The notes: a model not told the origin generated them from the letters alone. DNA of 64,000 bases from Agrococcus sp. SL85 (GCF_026625845.1 NZ_CP113066.1:124001-188000); one strand, 5' to 3'. Shown: positions 1-14,582, counted from the first letter of the stretch. Made by a program: numbers and translations.

Positions 1-663
1 CGCGAGCGCACCGGCACCCGAGACCGTCAGGTCGGCCGCGGCGTCGATCGCGGCGTGCGCCCCGGCGTCCGCGGCGTAGGCCGTCGTGTCGACGATCGTG
101 CTCGAGGTGCCGTCGACGAGGTGGATGGCGACGTCGTCGGCCGTCTGCACCTCGATCGCGGGGCCGTCGTCGGAGGCGATCGAGGCGCCGTCGAGCAGCA
201 GCACGACCTGGGCGTCCTCCGCCGCGGCCACCACGACCCTGCCGTCGAGGCCACCCGAGAGGCGGTACACGCCCGCCTCGGTGATCGTGACGACCCCGTC
301 GGCGCTCGTCACGCCGCTCGCGGCGGTCGCGCCGGTGCCGGAGAGCGTCACGTCGATGGCGTCGGCGGCGCTCCACTCGTCCTCGCGGACGACGGTGCCG
401 TCCTCGTTGACGGCGACGAGCTCGTCGAGCGTGGCGCTCGTGACGGCGCTCGTCGTGGTCGTGGTGCCGGAGGCGCTGCTCGTGCCGGCGCCCGCCGCGG
501 CGATCCCTGCGGTGACGGCGGTGCAGCCGGCGAGCAGCGCGCCGGTCGCGACGATCGCGACGGCGGGCAGCAGGCGGCGCAGCGGCGCGCGGCGGCGATG
601 AGGACGGGCGGCGAGGGCGGGCTCGTCGCGGATGGGCTCGAGCGGGCGGCGGTCGGTGGTCAT
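1..663 (-). CDS. Cthe_2159-type carbohydrate-binding domain lipoprotein (partial, runs off left edge)
   Basis: An open frame reads leftward from ATG at 663 to the window edge without a stop, giving 221 codons of a longer protein. A strong ribosome site (AAGGAG) lies just upstream. The N terminus has an arginine-rich stretch, a hydrophobic segment and a lipobox (LLAGC, Cys about residue 47), so it is probably a membrane-anchored lipoprotein. After a Ser/Thr/Gly-rich linker come repeated short beta-strand phrases such as VTITEAGVYRLSGGL and VVLLLDGASIASDDGPAIEV, typical of Cthe_2159-family (carbohydrate-binding, right-handed beta-helix-like) proteins. It follows the VTC gene by 39 nt and probably belongs to the same operon. 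The assignment rests on the strand pattern and the VTC/DUF4956 neighbourhood; the C-terminal half is not visible. Confidence 0.75.
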   Translation of the reverse strand, partial: MTTDRRPLEPIRDEPALAARPHRRRAPLRRLLPAVAIVATGALLAGCTAVTAGIAAAGAGTSSASGTTTTTSAVTSATLDELVAVNEDGTVVREDEWSAADAIDVTLSGTGATAASGVTSADGVVTITEAGVYRLSGGLDGRVVVAAAEDAQVVLLLDGASIASDDGPAIEVQTADDVAIHLVDGTSSTIVDTTAYAADAGAHAAIDAAADLTVSGAGALA

Positions 664-702
664 GGTGGTCTCCTTCTCAGGGGTTCGGTGTCGGTGGGCC
701 GC

Positions 703-1494
703 TCAGGCGGCGGTGCGCTCGGCGTCGGCGAAGCAGCGGCGCAGCACGCCGTGCCAGCGGTTGGCGGGGAGGTCGGGCCGGAGGGCCGCGAGGCCGGTGG
801 CGAACTTGCTGACGCGATCGGGGCGGTGCCCCGCGCGCCACAGCAGCCGGTCGACGCTGCCCGGGCCGCCGGTCGCCTTCGTCTCGACGATGACGAGGCC
901 GGGCGTCCGGAGGGTCGTGCCGTCGTCGAGGCGCCACGCGAGGTCGGTGTCGACGGTCGCGCGGGTGGCGCCGTCGGGCAGCAGCAGCGTCGTGCGGCGG
1001 TAGGCGGTCTCGATGACGGGCCGCAGCGGCGGCGCGGGGATGCCGACGACGGCGAGCCCCTCCTCCGCGTACGCGCGGCCGTCCTCGGTGAGCACGGCCC
1101 GGTCCTCCGGCGCGTACGCGATGCGCTCCTTCACGGTCGTGCCGCGGCCGCCGCGGGTCTTCAGCTCGAGGAAGGCGAGGTTCGCGTCGACGTAGGTGCG
1201 CGTGCGCAGCTTGAAGCGCCGGCGGCGGCCGTGCGCGGCGAGCCGGTAGGCGAGCAGGTCGCCGGAGTCGAAGTAGGTGGAGGCGTAGGCCAGCGCGCGC
1301 TCGCCCGCGATCTCGAGCGCCCGCGTGCCCTCGGGGAGCGCCGCGAGCATCCGCGCCGCGTCATCGGCGGCGAGCGCGTACTTGCGGTCGACGCGGGTGA
1401 GGAGCGCCGCCGCGGCCGTGAGCTCCTCGAGCGCCACCGGCTCGAGCGCGGCGACGGCGCGCTCGATCGTCCGCGACGCGGATGCGGCGGTCAT
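703..1494 (-). CDS. VTC-domain (polyphosphate polymerase-like) protein
   Basis: 263 aa. The sequence has the run of charged motifs of the VTC tunnel domain: RVDRKYAL near residue 35, STYFDSGD, RRRRFKLRTRTY, AFLELKTR with TVKERI, then VIVETKATGG and RVSKFATG near the end. In yeast Vtc4 this fold makes polyphosphate from ATP, with basic residues lining a tunnel. Bacterial members are often annotated polyphosphate polymerase domain proteins, but activity is unproven for most of them. The ATG overlaps the stop of the upstream DUF4956 gene by four bases (ATGA), so the two are translationally coupled. This pairing with DUF4956 is common in bacteria and supports a membrane-associated complex. Family call is confident; substrate is inferred. 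Confidence 0.9.
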   Translation of the reverse strand: MTAASASRTIERAVAALEPVALEELTAAAALLTRVDRKYALAADDAARMLAALPEGTRALEIAGERALAYASTYFDSGDLLAYRLAAHGRRRRFKLRTRTYVDANLAFLELKTRGGRGTTVKERIAYAPEDRAVLTEDGRAYAEEGLAVVGIPAPPLRPVIETAYRRTTLLLPDGATRATVDTDLAWRLDDGTTLRTPGLVIVETKATGGPGSVDRLLWRAGHRPDRVSKFATGLAALRPDLPANRWHGVLRRCFADAERTAA

Positions 1495-2057
1495 GCCGCC
1501 ACCGCCTGCCGCGCCGGTGCGACGTCCCAGCGCACGTCGACCAGGGTGCTGTCGTCGACGAGGTCGACCTCCACGACGCTCGCCTGGCGCACGCGGCCGC
1601 CGAGCAGCTGCTCGAGGTGCGCGACGAGCTCGGCGCGATCGACGATCGCGCGGTCGATGCGCACCTGCTGGTGCTGCCCGGCGGCCAGCAGGCGCGGGTG
1701 GTCGACGATCGCGAGGGCGCCGACGACGAGCGCGATGAGGGCGCCGGAGAGCACGAGGTCGGCGGCGCCGAGGCCCGCGACGAGGCCGATGGCCAGCGAG
1801 GCGAAGTAGTAGGCCACCTCGCGCTGCGAGATCTCGGTGGAGCGCAGGCGGATGATCGAGAGCACGCCGAAGAGGCCGAGGCCCACGCCGATCGAGGCGG
1901 TCGCGTCGGCGAGCACGAGGCTCACGGCGAGCACGCCCACGTTGACGCCCACGAAGGCGACGAGCAGGTCGCGGCGGCGGTGGCGGCGGTAGTAGAGGCC
2001 GTAGGCGAGGACGAGGATCGCGAGGGCGTCGACGGCGAGCAGGAGGGCGGTGTTCAC
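1491..2057 (-). CDS. DUF4956 membrane protein
   Basis: 188 aa from a GTG start at 2057, which overlaps the glycosyltransferase stop (GTGA). The first 130 residues are hydrophobic, with four or so membrane segments and the family phrase FGVLSIIRLRSTEISQREVAYYF. A soluble C-terminal tail of about 55 residues follows (LVAHLEQLLGGRV onward). DUF4956 proteins regularly neighbour VTC-domain proteins, CotH kinases and Cthe_2159 proteins; their biochemical role is unknown. A longer in-frame extension upstream to 2507 exists but lies wholly inside the glycosyltransferase gene in another frame, so I chose the GTG. Confidence 0.88.
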   Translation of the reverse strand: MNTALLLAVDALAILVLAYGLYYRRHRRRDLLVAFVGVNVGVLAVSLVLADATASIGVGLGLFGVLSIIRLRSTEISQREVAYYFASLAIGLVAGLGAADLVLSGALIALVVGALAIVDHPRLLAAGQHQQVRIDRAIVDRAELVAHLEQLLGGRVRQASVVEVDLVDDSTLVDVRWDVAPARQAVAA

Positions 2058-3196
2058 GGGAGCTCCAGGTGGGGGTTCGGGTTGGATCGGTTCGGGATGG
2101 ATCGGTTCGGGATGGATCGGCTCGACGGGACGGCGCGGGTGGCGGGCGGCACGGGTGCGGCCTCCGCCGCCCCGCCCGCCGCCGGGGCGAAGACGCCGAA
2201 GCGCTGCGCCGCGTAGGCGAGGCCTGCGAGGCACGCGTCGATCGCGAGCTTCGCGGGCAGGAGGGCGGCGCCGGCGGCCACGGCCGCCTGCAGCGCGCCC
2301 GCGCCGACGACGGCGCTCGCGACGGCGAGCAGCGCGTAGCGGCGGGCCTGGTCGAGGGTGCGCCCGGAGGCTGCGGCGAAGACCCAGCGACGGCCGACCG
2401 CGAAGTGCACGCCGGCGGTGACGGCGCGGGCCGCGAGCGCCGCGAGGCCGGCGAGCCCGAGCACGGCGGTGAGGGCGACGACGAGCAGCGCGTCGAGCGC
2501 GAAGCACGCGAGGCCGAGCGCAGAGAAGCGCAGGACGGGGCCGAGGAGCGGCGCGAGGACGCGCGCGGAGTCGGCGATCGGGCGGAAGTGCGAGGAGGCG
2601 TTGCCGTCGAGGTAGACCGTGGCGATCGGCACCCCGTGGAGCACGACGCGGCGGCGGGCGGCCTCGAGCAGCACGCGCTGCTCGTGCTCGAAGCGATCGC
2701 CCGGCACCCGCCCGATCCAGCGCAGCGCCCCCGCCGGGAGGCCCCGCAGGCCCGTCTGCGCGTCCCCGACGCGGACGCCCGAGGCGAGGGCGAAGAGGCC
2801 CCGGCTCACGGCGTTGCCGAGCCGGCTGCGCAGCGGCACGTCACCGACGAGCGCGCGCTCGCCGAGCACGATCGCGTCGGGGTGCGCACCCAGCGCGGCC
2901 TCGACGGCGGCGACGTCCTCGGGCGTGTGCTGGCCGTCGCAGTCGGCGGTGACGACGGCGCTGCCCGGGTGGGCGGCGCGCACGTGGCCGATGCCGGTGC
3001 GGAGGGCAGCGCCCTTGCCGCGGTTCGCGGGGTGCGTGAGCACGGTCGCCCCGAGGGCCCGCACCGCGGCGAGCGCGGCGGCCGCGCCCGGGCCGCTGCC
3101 GTCGTCGACGACGACGACCGGCCGAGGCGCGAGCGCCCGCACGAGGCGCTCGAGGCGCTCGTCCGGGTCGAGCGCGCAGATCAGGACGACGGCCAC
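2054..3196 (-). CDS. GT2 glycosyltransferase with C-terminal GtrA-like membrane domain
   Basis: 380 aa from GTG at 3196, which lies just past the stop of the upstream gene. Residues 1-210 form a dolichol-phosphate-mannose-synthase-like GT2 domain: VVVDDGSG, NRGKGAALRTG (nucleotide binding), DCDGQHTPEDV (metal-binding DXD-type) and GVRVGDAQTGLRGLP. Residues 225-345 look like a four-helix GtrA domain (RFSALGLACFALDALL and FAVGRRWVFA), which in other systems helps flip or receive polyprenyl-linked sugars. It probably charges a polyprenyl phosphate with a hexose at the membrane for surface glycosylation. The last 25 residues contain an Asn-Arg-Ser-Ile-Pro repeat encoded by a 15-bp tandem repeat. 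Operon with the genes on both sides. Confidence 0.88.
   Translation of the reverse strand: MAVVLICALDPDERLERLVRALAPRPVVVVDDGSGPGAAAALAAVRALGATVLTHPANRGKGAALRTGIGHVRAAHPGSAVVTADCDGQHTPEDVAAVEAALGAHPDAIVLGERALVGDVPLRSRLGNAVSRGLFALASGVRVGDAQTGLRGLPAGALRWIGRVPGDRFEHEQRVLLEAARRRVVLHGVPIATVYLDGNASSHFRPIADSARVLAPLLGPVLRFSALGLACFALDALLVVALTAVLGLAGLAALAARAVTAGVHFAVGRRWVFAAASGRTLDQARRYALLAVASAVVGAGALQAAVAAGAALLPAKLAIDACLAGLAYAAQRFGVFAPAAGGAAEAAPVPPATRAVPSSRSIPNRSIPNRSNPNPHLELP
2074..2122. repeat. 15-bp tandem repeat in the 3' end of the glycosyltransferase gene
   Basis: Two exact 15-bp units (2084-2098 and 2099-2113, GGATCGGTTCGGGAT) followed by a half unit and preceded by a degenerate one. On the minus strand they encode a repeated IPNRS pentapeptide just before the C terminus. 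The unit length is a multiple of three, so copy-number change would keep the frame. Confidence 0.8.
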
Positions 3197-3198
3197 GG

Positions 3199-4179
3199 TC
3201 AGCCCACCACGTAGAGGATGTCGCTCGTGGCGCGCTCGCCGCCGTTCGACGGCTCGTTCACGACCTCCCCGTCGACGACGATCGTCGAGGAGCCGCCGCC
3301 GTCGAGGTTGTAGGCGACGTCCGCGCCGAGGCCCTGCAGGGAGGACGCGAGCTCGGTGAGCGTCATGCCCGCGCTCTCGTCGCTGCGGCCGTCGACGACC
3401 ACGAGCGCGATCCGCCCGTCCTCGAGCACCGCGACGGCGGTGCGCGGCTGGTCGCCCTGGATGGAGTGGTTGCCGACGTTCGTGTCGACCTCGACGCTCT
3501 CGATGCCGCCGACGACCGCGCCGTCCTCGACGAGCGCGGGGCCGAACGAGAGCGTCTGCCAGGCCCCGTCGGCGAGCAGCTCCTCGCCGCTCGTGGCGGT
3601 CTCGTCGACGATCGCGGCGGTGCCGTCGCGGTAGAGCACGAGCGCCTCGCGGACGCCCTCGTCGCGGTAGAGCACGCCGTTGCGGATGACGATGCCGGTG
3701 TCGCGGAAGCCGTAGTAGTCGCCGTTGATGGCGATGCTCGCGCCCACCTGCTCGGCGATGACGCTCGGCAGCTCGGTGATGTTCTCGCCGAAGGCGTCGT
3801 CGGCGAAGGCGCTGCGCAGCTGCGTGATGTCGTCCAGCTCGAGGATCGCCGTCGTCACCGCCGCGGCGTCGTCGCCCTCCCCCACCGTCTCCGTCGTGAC
3901 GGTCGCGGAGGCCGTGCCCGCCTCGGCGGCGACGGCCGCGGTGCCCGCGGCACGCTCGAGCGAGGAGGCGCTGACGACCTCGACGTGCTCGACGACGAAG
4001 CGGTCGAGCGCCCAGGCGACGCCGCCGATCGCGGTCGTGCAGGCGACGAGGCCGGCGGCGATCGCGACGCGGGCGCGGGTGCCGAGGCGGCGGCGCGGGC
4101 TGGCGGCGGGCTGGTCGGCGCCGACGGGCGCGCCGGGAGCGGGAGCGGGGGCGGGAGTGGAAGAGGCGGCGTCGTGCAT
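3199..4179 (-). CDS. NAGPA-domain (phosphodiester glycosidase-fold) membrane-anchored protein
   Basis: 326 aa from ATG at 4179; an upstream ATG-type start at 4224 would add 15 residues unlike a signal region. A Pro/Ala-rich cytoplasmic leader is followed by one membrane segment (ARVAIAAGLVACTTAIGG, about residues 35-55). The extracellular NAGPA domain covers the last 200 residues: AINGDYYGFRDTGIVIRNG, QGDQPRTAVAVLEDGRI and AYNLDGGGSSTIVVDG, the last being the family signature. The fold includes human uncovering enzyme and bacterial exopolysaccharide/teichuronic-acid processing proteins, so action on cell-surface glycans is likely; the exact bond cut is unknown. It precedes a GT2 transferase in the same operon and follows a two-component system, 100 nt away. 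Confidence 0.85.
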   Translation of the reverse strand: MHDAASSTPAPAPAPGAPVGADQPAASPRRRLGTRARVAIAAGLVACTTAIGGVAWALDRFVVEHVEVVSASSLERAAGTAAVAAEAGTASATVTTETVGEGDDAAAVTTAILELDDITQLRSAFADDAFGENITELPSVIAEQVGASIAINGDYYGFRDTGIVIRNGVLYRDEGVREALVLYRDGTAAIVDETATSGEELLADGAWQTLSFGPALVEDGAVVGGIESVEVDTNVGNHSIQGDQPRTAVAVLEDGRIALVVVDGRSDESAGMTLTELASSLQGLGADVAYNLDGGGSSTIVVDGEVVNEPSNGGERATSDILYVVG

Positions 4180-4279
4180 GGATCCCACGATCCGCGGGGG
4201 CCCCTGCCCGGAGCAGAACCGCACCTTGGCCGCGCATGAGCGGAGCCGAGCGATCCCCGATGACGGGCCTGTGCGCCGC

Positions 4280-5715
<1,436 letters not shown>

Positions 5716-5716
<1 letters not shown>

Positions 5717-6453
5717 CAGGCCGGCTTGATCGTGTAGCCGACGCCGCGCACGGTGTGCAGCATGGGCTCGCCGAGCGCGTCGACCTTCTTGCGCAGGTAC
5801 GAGACGTAGATCTCGACGATGCTGGCCCTGCCGCCGAAGTCGTAGCTCCAGACGGCGTCGAGGATCTGCGCCTTCGAGAGCACCCGCCTGGGGTTCCGCA
5901 TGAGGTAGCGCAGCAGCTCGAACTCCTTCGCCGTGAGCGCGATGGGCGTGCCGCCGCGCGAGACCTCGTAGGTCTCCTCGTCGAGGACGAGGTCGCCCAC
6001 GACGAGGCGCGGATCGTCGTCGCCGGTCGCGACGTGGCGGCGCACCATCCGCCGCAGCCGCGCCACGACCTCCTCGAGGTTGAAGGGCTTCGTGACGTAG
6101 TCGTCGCCGCCCTCCTCGATGCCGGCGATGCGGTCGGTCACGGCGTCCTTCGCCGTGAGGAGCAGCACGGGCACCTCGTTGCCCGCGGCGCGGAGCCTGC
6201 GCAGCACCTCCATGCCGTCGATGCCGGGGAGCATGATGTCGAGCACCACGACGTCGGGCTGCAGCTCGCGGATCGCGTTCAGCGCGTCCTGCCCGTTCGC
6301 CGCGGTGCGGGCGAGCCAGCCCTCGTTGGCGAGCGCCATGCGCAGCAGCTCGGCGAGGTTGGCCTCGTCGTCGACGACGACCGCGCGGATGGGCTGGCCG
6401 TCGGCGCGCACGAGCGGGCGGCGCGGGGCGGCGGGGCGAGGATCCATGGCCAT
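5716..6453 (-). CDS. OmpR/PhoB-family response regulator
   Basis: 245 aa from ATG at 6453 (another in-frame ATG lies at 6447). The receiver domain shows the acidic pair (VVVDDEANL), the phosphoacceptor aspartate in VVVLDIMLPGIDG, the conserved threonine in LLLTAKDA and the lysine in DDYVTKPF. The C-terminal winged helix is intact (IALTAKEFELLRYLM, LSKAQILDAVWSYDFGGR, IVEIYVSYLRKKVD, TVRGVGYTIKP). It is the partner of the histidine kinase whose start overlaps its stop. As the pair heads a run of minus-strand genes for surface or polyphosphate functions, it probably regulates them, though no operator was identified. Confidence 0.95.
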
Positions 6454-6604
6454 AGTCAATCCGATGCTGGGCGGCAGGGGTGCCACCAGCGTGCGCGGCT
6501 CGCACGAGCGGCGGCCCGGCGGAGCCTTGGAGGACGCCAAGCGCCGCGGCGCGGGTGCGCCGGCTCGACGCATCTGCGCAGGCGCACCCGGCTCAGGCGC
6601 CGGT

Positions 6605-6940
6605 TCAGGCGCCGCGCGTCTTCCGGGGCTTCCGCGGCTTGTGGGGCTGCGTCGCGGCGATGGTCTGCACGACCTCGTGCAGCCACTCGGTGTCGGCCAT
6701 CGCGTCGTCGTCGGCGATGCCGTAGGGCTTCGAGCCCGGGTACGCCTCGCCGCGCGGGAGGTGCGCGGTGAGCTCGGCCGCCTCGGGCACGAGCTTCAGG
6801 AAGAGGGTGTCGTCGCACACGAACGCGAAGACGCGGTCGTCGCAGTACAGCGCGTGCTCCCCGAACATCGGCTGCAGGCGGATGGGCAGCGGGTCGAGCG
6901 CGCGCTCGATCCGCTCGAGCGTCTCGGGCAGGTTCGGCAT
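6605..6940 (-). CDS. TfoX N-terminal domain protein
   Basis: 111 aa from ATG at 6940. The sequence matches the TfoX/Sxy N-terminal domain: PMFGEHALYCDDRVFAFVCD, LFLKLVPEA and AYPGSKPYGIADDD. Members are small standalone proteins, mostly uncharacterised; in proteobacteria Sxy regulates competence, but such a role cannot be assumed in an actinobacterium. The C terminus is basic (HKPRKPRKTR). It stands alone between the two-component system and yaaA. A weak leaderless-type hexamer (CATCAT) lies 6 nt upstream of the ATG. Confidence 0.85.
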   Translation of the reverse strand: MPNLPETLERIERALDPLPIRLQPMFGEHALYCDDRVFAFVCDDTLFLKLVPEAAELTAHLPRGEAYPGSKPYGIADDDAMADTEWLHEVVQTIAATQPHKPRKPRKTRGA

Positions 6941-7117
6941 GCCCCGATGATGGCGCACGCCGGTGACGGAGGCCGCACTGCCATCCAGCGGTGACCGGCC
7001 GCCGCAGGTCGAGGAGGCCGCGCCGGAGGCGCTGCCGTCACGAGACCCGCCGAGCGGGTCGGGTCTCGTGACGCGTGCGGGCGCGCCGCGCGCTCGTCGA
7101 CCAGCGGGAGCGACGCG
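6941..7117. other. Intergenic region with a degenerate palindromic element
   Basis: This gap between yaaA and the TfoX-type gene holds a 12-bp perfect inverted repeat (see 7038-7071). It is followed by a tail ending CGACCAGCGGGAG, reminiscent of the GTCTCG...CGACCAGCGG type of extragenic repeat I associate with Microbacteriaceae genomes. I see no open frame of its own. Confidence 0.5.
7038..7071. terminator. Stem-loop after the atp-yaaA operon
   Basis: TCACGAGACCCG (7038-7049) pairs perfectly with CGGGTCTCGTGA (7060-7071) across a 10-nt loop. It lies 47 nt past the yaaA stop on the transcribed minus strand. No U-run follows, as is usual for GC-rich actinobacterial terminators. It may also be a copy of a dispersed palindromic repeat. 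Confidence 0.6.
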
Positions 7118-7834
7118 TCAGGCGGCGACGGCGCGCGGGTCGCGCACCGTGAGGCGGAGCCCCGACCCGGTGCGCTCGAGCGGCAGCCCGGCGCCGGCCG
7201 CCCAGGCCGCGAGCTCGTCCGCCGAGCCCGCGCGGGCGCCCGCCTCGGCGAGCGCGCGCACGAGCGCGCCCTTGCCGGCCTTGTTCCAGTGGTTGAGCGC
7301 CGTGCCCTCGGGCGAGACGACCTCCACGGCCACCGCGCCCGCGACGGGCGCGAGCTGCGCGTAGGCCTTCGAGCGGAGGTCCAGGGCGAAGCCGTCGAGC
7401 TCGGCGCCCGCGTCGGCCCAGAGCGCCTTCATCCGCGCCCCCGGCAGCCGCGTGTGCTCGGAGACCTTGTAGGCGGGGATCGCGTCGCCCGCGCGCACGA
7501 AGCCGAGCAGCGCCGACTGGATGACCACGTGGCGCTCCACCCACGCTCGCGCGTCGCGCTCGAGCGAGCCGGCGTCGAGCGCGTCGTAGAGCACACCCGT
7601 GTACCGGTCGATCGCGGGCATGGTCGCCGAGGTGCGCACCGCTGCGTTGTCGGCGGCCGCGCGCGCCTTCGCGGGCGTCGAGGTGTCCTGCCCTGCGGCG
7701 ACGAGGCGGTCGAGCGCAGCCAGTGCCCGGGAACGGGCGACGGCCAGCCCGGGGAACCCCAGGCCGGCCGTCGTGAGGCTGGCGCCCGTCCCGCCTGCCG
7801 CCTTCGTCTCGCTGGGCGGCAGGAGGACGATCAC
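7118..7834 (-). CDS. yaaA: YaaA family peroxide stress protein
   Basis: 238 aa, typical for YaaA (UPF0246). It opens with MIVLLPPSETKA, the family signature, and has YTGVLYDALDAGSL, SALLGFVRAGDAIPAYK, DLRSKAYAQLAP and LNHWNKAGKGALVRAL (family NHxxKxxKG-type motif). In E. coli YaaA lowers intracellular free iron during peroxide stress and binds DNA. Here the GTG start overlaps the atpC stop (GTGA), so it is the last cistron of the ATP synthase operon, a coupling that would tie its expression to growth-related transcription. Confidence 0.92.
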   Translation of the reverse strand: MIVLLPPSETKAAGGTGASLTTAGLGFPGLAVARSRALAALDRLVAAGQDTSTPAKARAAADNAAVRTSATMPAIDRYTGVLYDALDAGSLERDARAWVERHVVIQSALLGFVRAGDAIPAYKVSEHTRLPGARMKALWADAGAELDGFALDLRSKAYAQLAPVAGAVAVEVVSPEGTALNHWNKAGKGALVRALAEAGARAGSADELAAWAAGAGLPLERTGSGLRLTVRDPRAVAA

Positions 7835-8087
7835 GCGAGCGCTGCGTCGCGGGCGACGATCTCCACCCGGTCGTGGTCGACCGAGAGGAAGCCCTCGTCG
7901 GCCTGCACGCGGTGGACCGTGCCGGACGTGTCGGTGACGCGCACCTGACCCTCGGCGAGCAGCGCGAGGACGGGCTCGTGACCGGTCAGGATGCCGATCT
8001 CACCCTCCACCGTCTTGGCGATGATCTGCGACGCCTCGCCCGACCACACCTCCTGGGTGGCCGACACGATGCTCACCGAGAGCGGCA

Positions 8088-8088
<1 letters not shown>
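7831..8088 (-). CDS. atpC: ATP synthase epsilon subunit
   Basis: 85 aa from ATG at 8088, overlapping the atpD stop (ATGA). The N-terminal beta-sandwich is clear (SVSIVSATQEVWSGEA, TVEGEIGILTGHEPVLALL). The usual C-terminal helical hairpin is missing: the protein stops after VEIVARDAALA. Short epsilon subunits of this size are common in actinobacteria, where the C-terminal inhibitory helices are reduced. It forms the central stalk of F1 with gamma. Confidence 0.95.
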
Positions 8089-9572
<1,484 letters not shown>

Positions 9573-10457
9573 CTACTTCGCCGAGGAGAGGGCGTCCGCG
9601 CCGCCCACGATCTCGGAGATCTGCTGCGTGATCTCGGCCTGACGCGCGTTGTTGCGGAGACGCGTGTAGTCCGTGATGAGCTTGTCCGCGTTGTCGGAGG
9701 CCGACTTCATGGCCTTCTGCGTGGCCGCCTGCTTCGCGGCGGCCGACTGCAGGAGCGCGTTGAAGATGCGGCTCTCGACGTACACGGGGAGGAGGGCGTC
9801 GAGCACCGACGCGGGCTCCGGCTCGAACTCGTAGAGCGGCAGCGCCGCCTCGTCGGAGGCCTGGTCGGCCTCGACGATCTCGAGCGGGAGGAGGCGCACG
9901 ACGCTCGGCTCCTGCGTCATCATGCTCACGAAGCGGTTGTAGACGACGTGGATCTCGTCGACCTCCCCCTTCGTGTACGACTCGATGACGAGGTCGGCGA
10001 TCTCGCGGGCGAGCTCCGAGTCCGGCACGTCCGTCTGACCCTGCCAGTCCTTGATGAACGAGCGACGGCGGAACTGGAAGTACTGCACCGCCTTGCGGCC
10101 GACGAGGTAGTGGTCGACCTCCTTGCCGTCCTGCTCGAGCTGCGCCCGCAGCTCACCCGCCTCGCGGATGATCTGCGAGTTGAACGCGCCGGCGAGGCCG
10201 CGGTCGCTCGTGAGGACGATGACGGCGGAGCGCTTGATCTCCTCGCGCTCCGTCGTCAGCGGGTGCCCCTCGTTGGAGTACGTGGCCACGGCCGAGACGG
10301 CGCGCGTGATCGCCCGGGCGTAGGGGCTCGACGCCTCGACGCGACCCAGAGCCTTCTGGATGCGCGAGGCGGCGATGAGCTCCATCGCCTTCGTGATCTT
10401 CTTGGTCGTCTGCGCAGACTTGATCTTCTGCGTGTAGACCCTGAGCTTGGCGCCCAT
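9573..10457 (-). CDS. atpG: ATP synthase gamma subunit
   Basis: 294 aa, the rotating central shaft of F1. The N-terminal signature is [20 protein letters not shown] and the C-terminal coil ends [20 protein letters not shown], both family hallmarks. The internal Rossmann-like part contains [18 protein letters not shown]. The start follows the atpA stop by three bases. Confidence 0.97.
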   Translation of the reverse strand: MGAKLRVYTQKIKSAQTTKKITKAMELIAASRIQKALGRVEASSPYARAITRAVSAVATYSNEGHPLTTEREEIKRSAVIVLTSDRGLAGAFNSQIIREAGELRAQLEQDGKEVDHYLVGRKAVQYFQFRRRSFIKDWQGQTDVPDSELAREIADLVIESYTKGEVDEIHVVYNRFVSMMTQEPSVVRLLPLEIVEADQASDEAALPLYEFEPEPASVLDALLPVYVESRIFNALLQSAAAKQAATQKAMKSASDNADKLITDYTRLRNNARQAEITQQISEIVGGADALSSAK

Positions 10458-10460
10458 GGA

Positions 10461-12093
<1,633 letters not shown>

Positions 12094-12121
12094 GTGTCTT
12101 CCTCTTCGGGGTGCCTTCGAC

Positions 12122-12907
12122 CTAGCCGAGCTGCAGGCGGAGGTCGGTGAACTTGGAGCGGACGGTGCCGTCGATGACGTCGTCGCCGATCGCGACGCGG
12201 AGGCCGCCGAGGACCTTCGGGTCGACGATCTGCTGCAGCTGCAGCGTGCGGCCGTACTGGCGCTCGAGGCCGACGCGGAGCCGGTCGAGCTGGGCCGCGG
12301 GGAGCTCGCGAGCGGTCGTGATGGTCGCGAGCGAGCGGCCGGATGCGGCGGCCACCTGGGTCGCCGCGCCGCTCAGCAGCTGTCGCACGCGACGGCCGCG
12401 CGGGGCGCGCACGAGGTGGTCGAGGATCGCCGCGGTCGCGGCGCTCGAGCGGCCGGCGAGGAGGCGCTCGACGAGCACCGCCTTGTCGTCGGCGCGGCCG
12501 AGCACGCCGCCGAGCGCGAGCTCGAGCTCGGCGTCGGAGGCCACGATCCGCTCGAACGAGGCGATCTCGCCCGCGACGTCGGCGTCGCCGGAGGCGCGCA
12601 CCGCGATGCGGATGGCCGCGTCGTCGACGGCGGCGAGGATGTCCTCGGCCTTCGACCAGCGCTGGCGCGCCAGGTGCGCGACCACGGCGCGCGCCGGAGC
12701 GCCCACCTGGCCGAGCACCCGCTCGGCGAGCGCCGCGCGGGCGTCCGCCGTGGCGACCGGGTCGACGAGCGCCGACAGCACCTGCTGGCTGCGCTCGATG
12801 GCGCGCGAGGCCTGGAACAGGTCGCGCGCGTCGTCGAGCCCGGCGTGGGGCTGGCCCTGGAGCGCCTCGTCGATGCCGGCTCGCGCCTGGCTGGTCGCGC
12901 TGCCCAC
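12122..12907 (-). CDS. atpH: ATP synthase delta subunit
   Basis: 261 aa from GTG at 12907, sharing one base with the atpF stop (TAGTG). OSCP/delta subunit, which joins the peripheral stalk to the top of F1. The C-terminal part has the family phrase ([41 protein letters not shown]). The N-terminal part is longer than the usual 180-residue subunit, as in other actinobacteria. Confidence 0.93.
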   Translation of the reverse strand: MGSATSQARAGIDEALQGQPHAGLDDARDLFQASRAIERSQQVLSALVDPVATADARAALAERVLGQVGAPARAVVAHLARQRWSKAEDILAAVDDAAIRIAVRASGDADVAGEIASFERIVASDAELELALGGVLGRADDKAVLVERLLAGRSSAATAAILDHLVRAPRGRRVRQLLSGAATQVAAASGRSLATITTARELPAAQLDRLRVGLERQYGRTLQLQQIVDPKVLGGLRVAIGDDVIDGTVRSKFTDLRLQLG

Positions 12908-13458
12908 TAGCGGGCCGCCCCGTCGCGCTCGAGGTCGGCGAGGAAGCGGTCGACGATCGCCGCGCTGCGCGCGTCGTCCATCGACTCGCCCACGACCTTC
13001 TCGGAGAGGTCGATCGCGAGCGTGCCCACCTCGTGCTTGAGGGACGAGAACGCCGCCTGGCGCTCGGCCTCGATGCGCTGGTGCGCCTGCGCCGTGATGC
13101 GCTCGGCCTCGTCGTTGGCGCGAGCCTTGAGGTCGGCCTCGATCTTGGCGGCGTCGGTGCGGGCCTGATCCTTGATCCGGCTGGCCTCGGCGCGTGCCTC
13201 GGCGAGCTGGGTCGTGTAGGTCTCGAGCGCCGCGGCCGCCTCGGCCTGGGCCTCCTCGGCCTTCTTGATGCCGCCCTCGATCGCAGCGGAGCGCTCGTCG
13301 AGGAGCGCCTGCATGCGCGGGAGGACGACCTTCCAGAAGATGACCAGGAGGACGACGAAGATGACCGACGACCACAGGATGTCGTAGAACGCGGGGAGCA
13401 GCGGGTTGGGCGTGCCCTCTGCGCCTTCCTCCGCGAGGAAGAGAGGAGTGGTCAGCAT
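12907..13458 (-). CDS. atpF: ATP synthase b subunit
   Basis: 183 aa. A single membrane helix (ILWSSVIFVVLLVIFWKVVLP) precedes a long charged, alanine-rich coiled coil (ALETYTTQLAEARAEASRIK and onward), the standard peripheral-stalk layout. It lies 10 nt downstream of atpE and one base over atpH. Confidence 0.95.
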   Translation of the reverse strand: MLTTPLFLAEEGAEGTPNPLLPAFYDILWSSVIFVVLLVIFWKVVLPRMQALLDERSAAIEGGIKKAEEAQAEAAAALETYTTQLAEARAEASRIKDQARTDAAKIEADLKARANDEAERITAQAHQRIEAERQAAFSSLKHEVGTLAIDLSEKVVGESMDDARSAAIVDRFLADLERDGAAR

Positions 13459-13468
13459 GTCGCCTCGA

Positions 13469-14582
<1,114 letters not shown>

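Noticed and set aside
55..1809. Long plus-strand open frame (584 codons) over the VTC/DUF4956 genes
   Set aside because: Its translation is Arg/Ala/Gly-rich with no domain, and it lies antisense to genes with clear motifs and coupled starts. High GC leaves long open frames on the non-coding strand.
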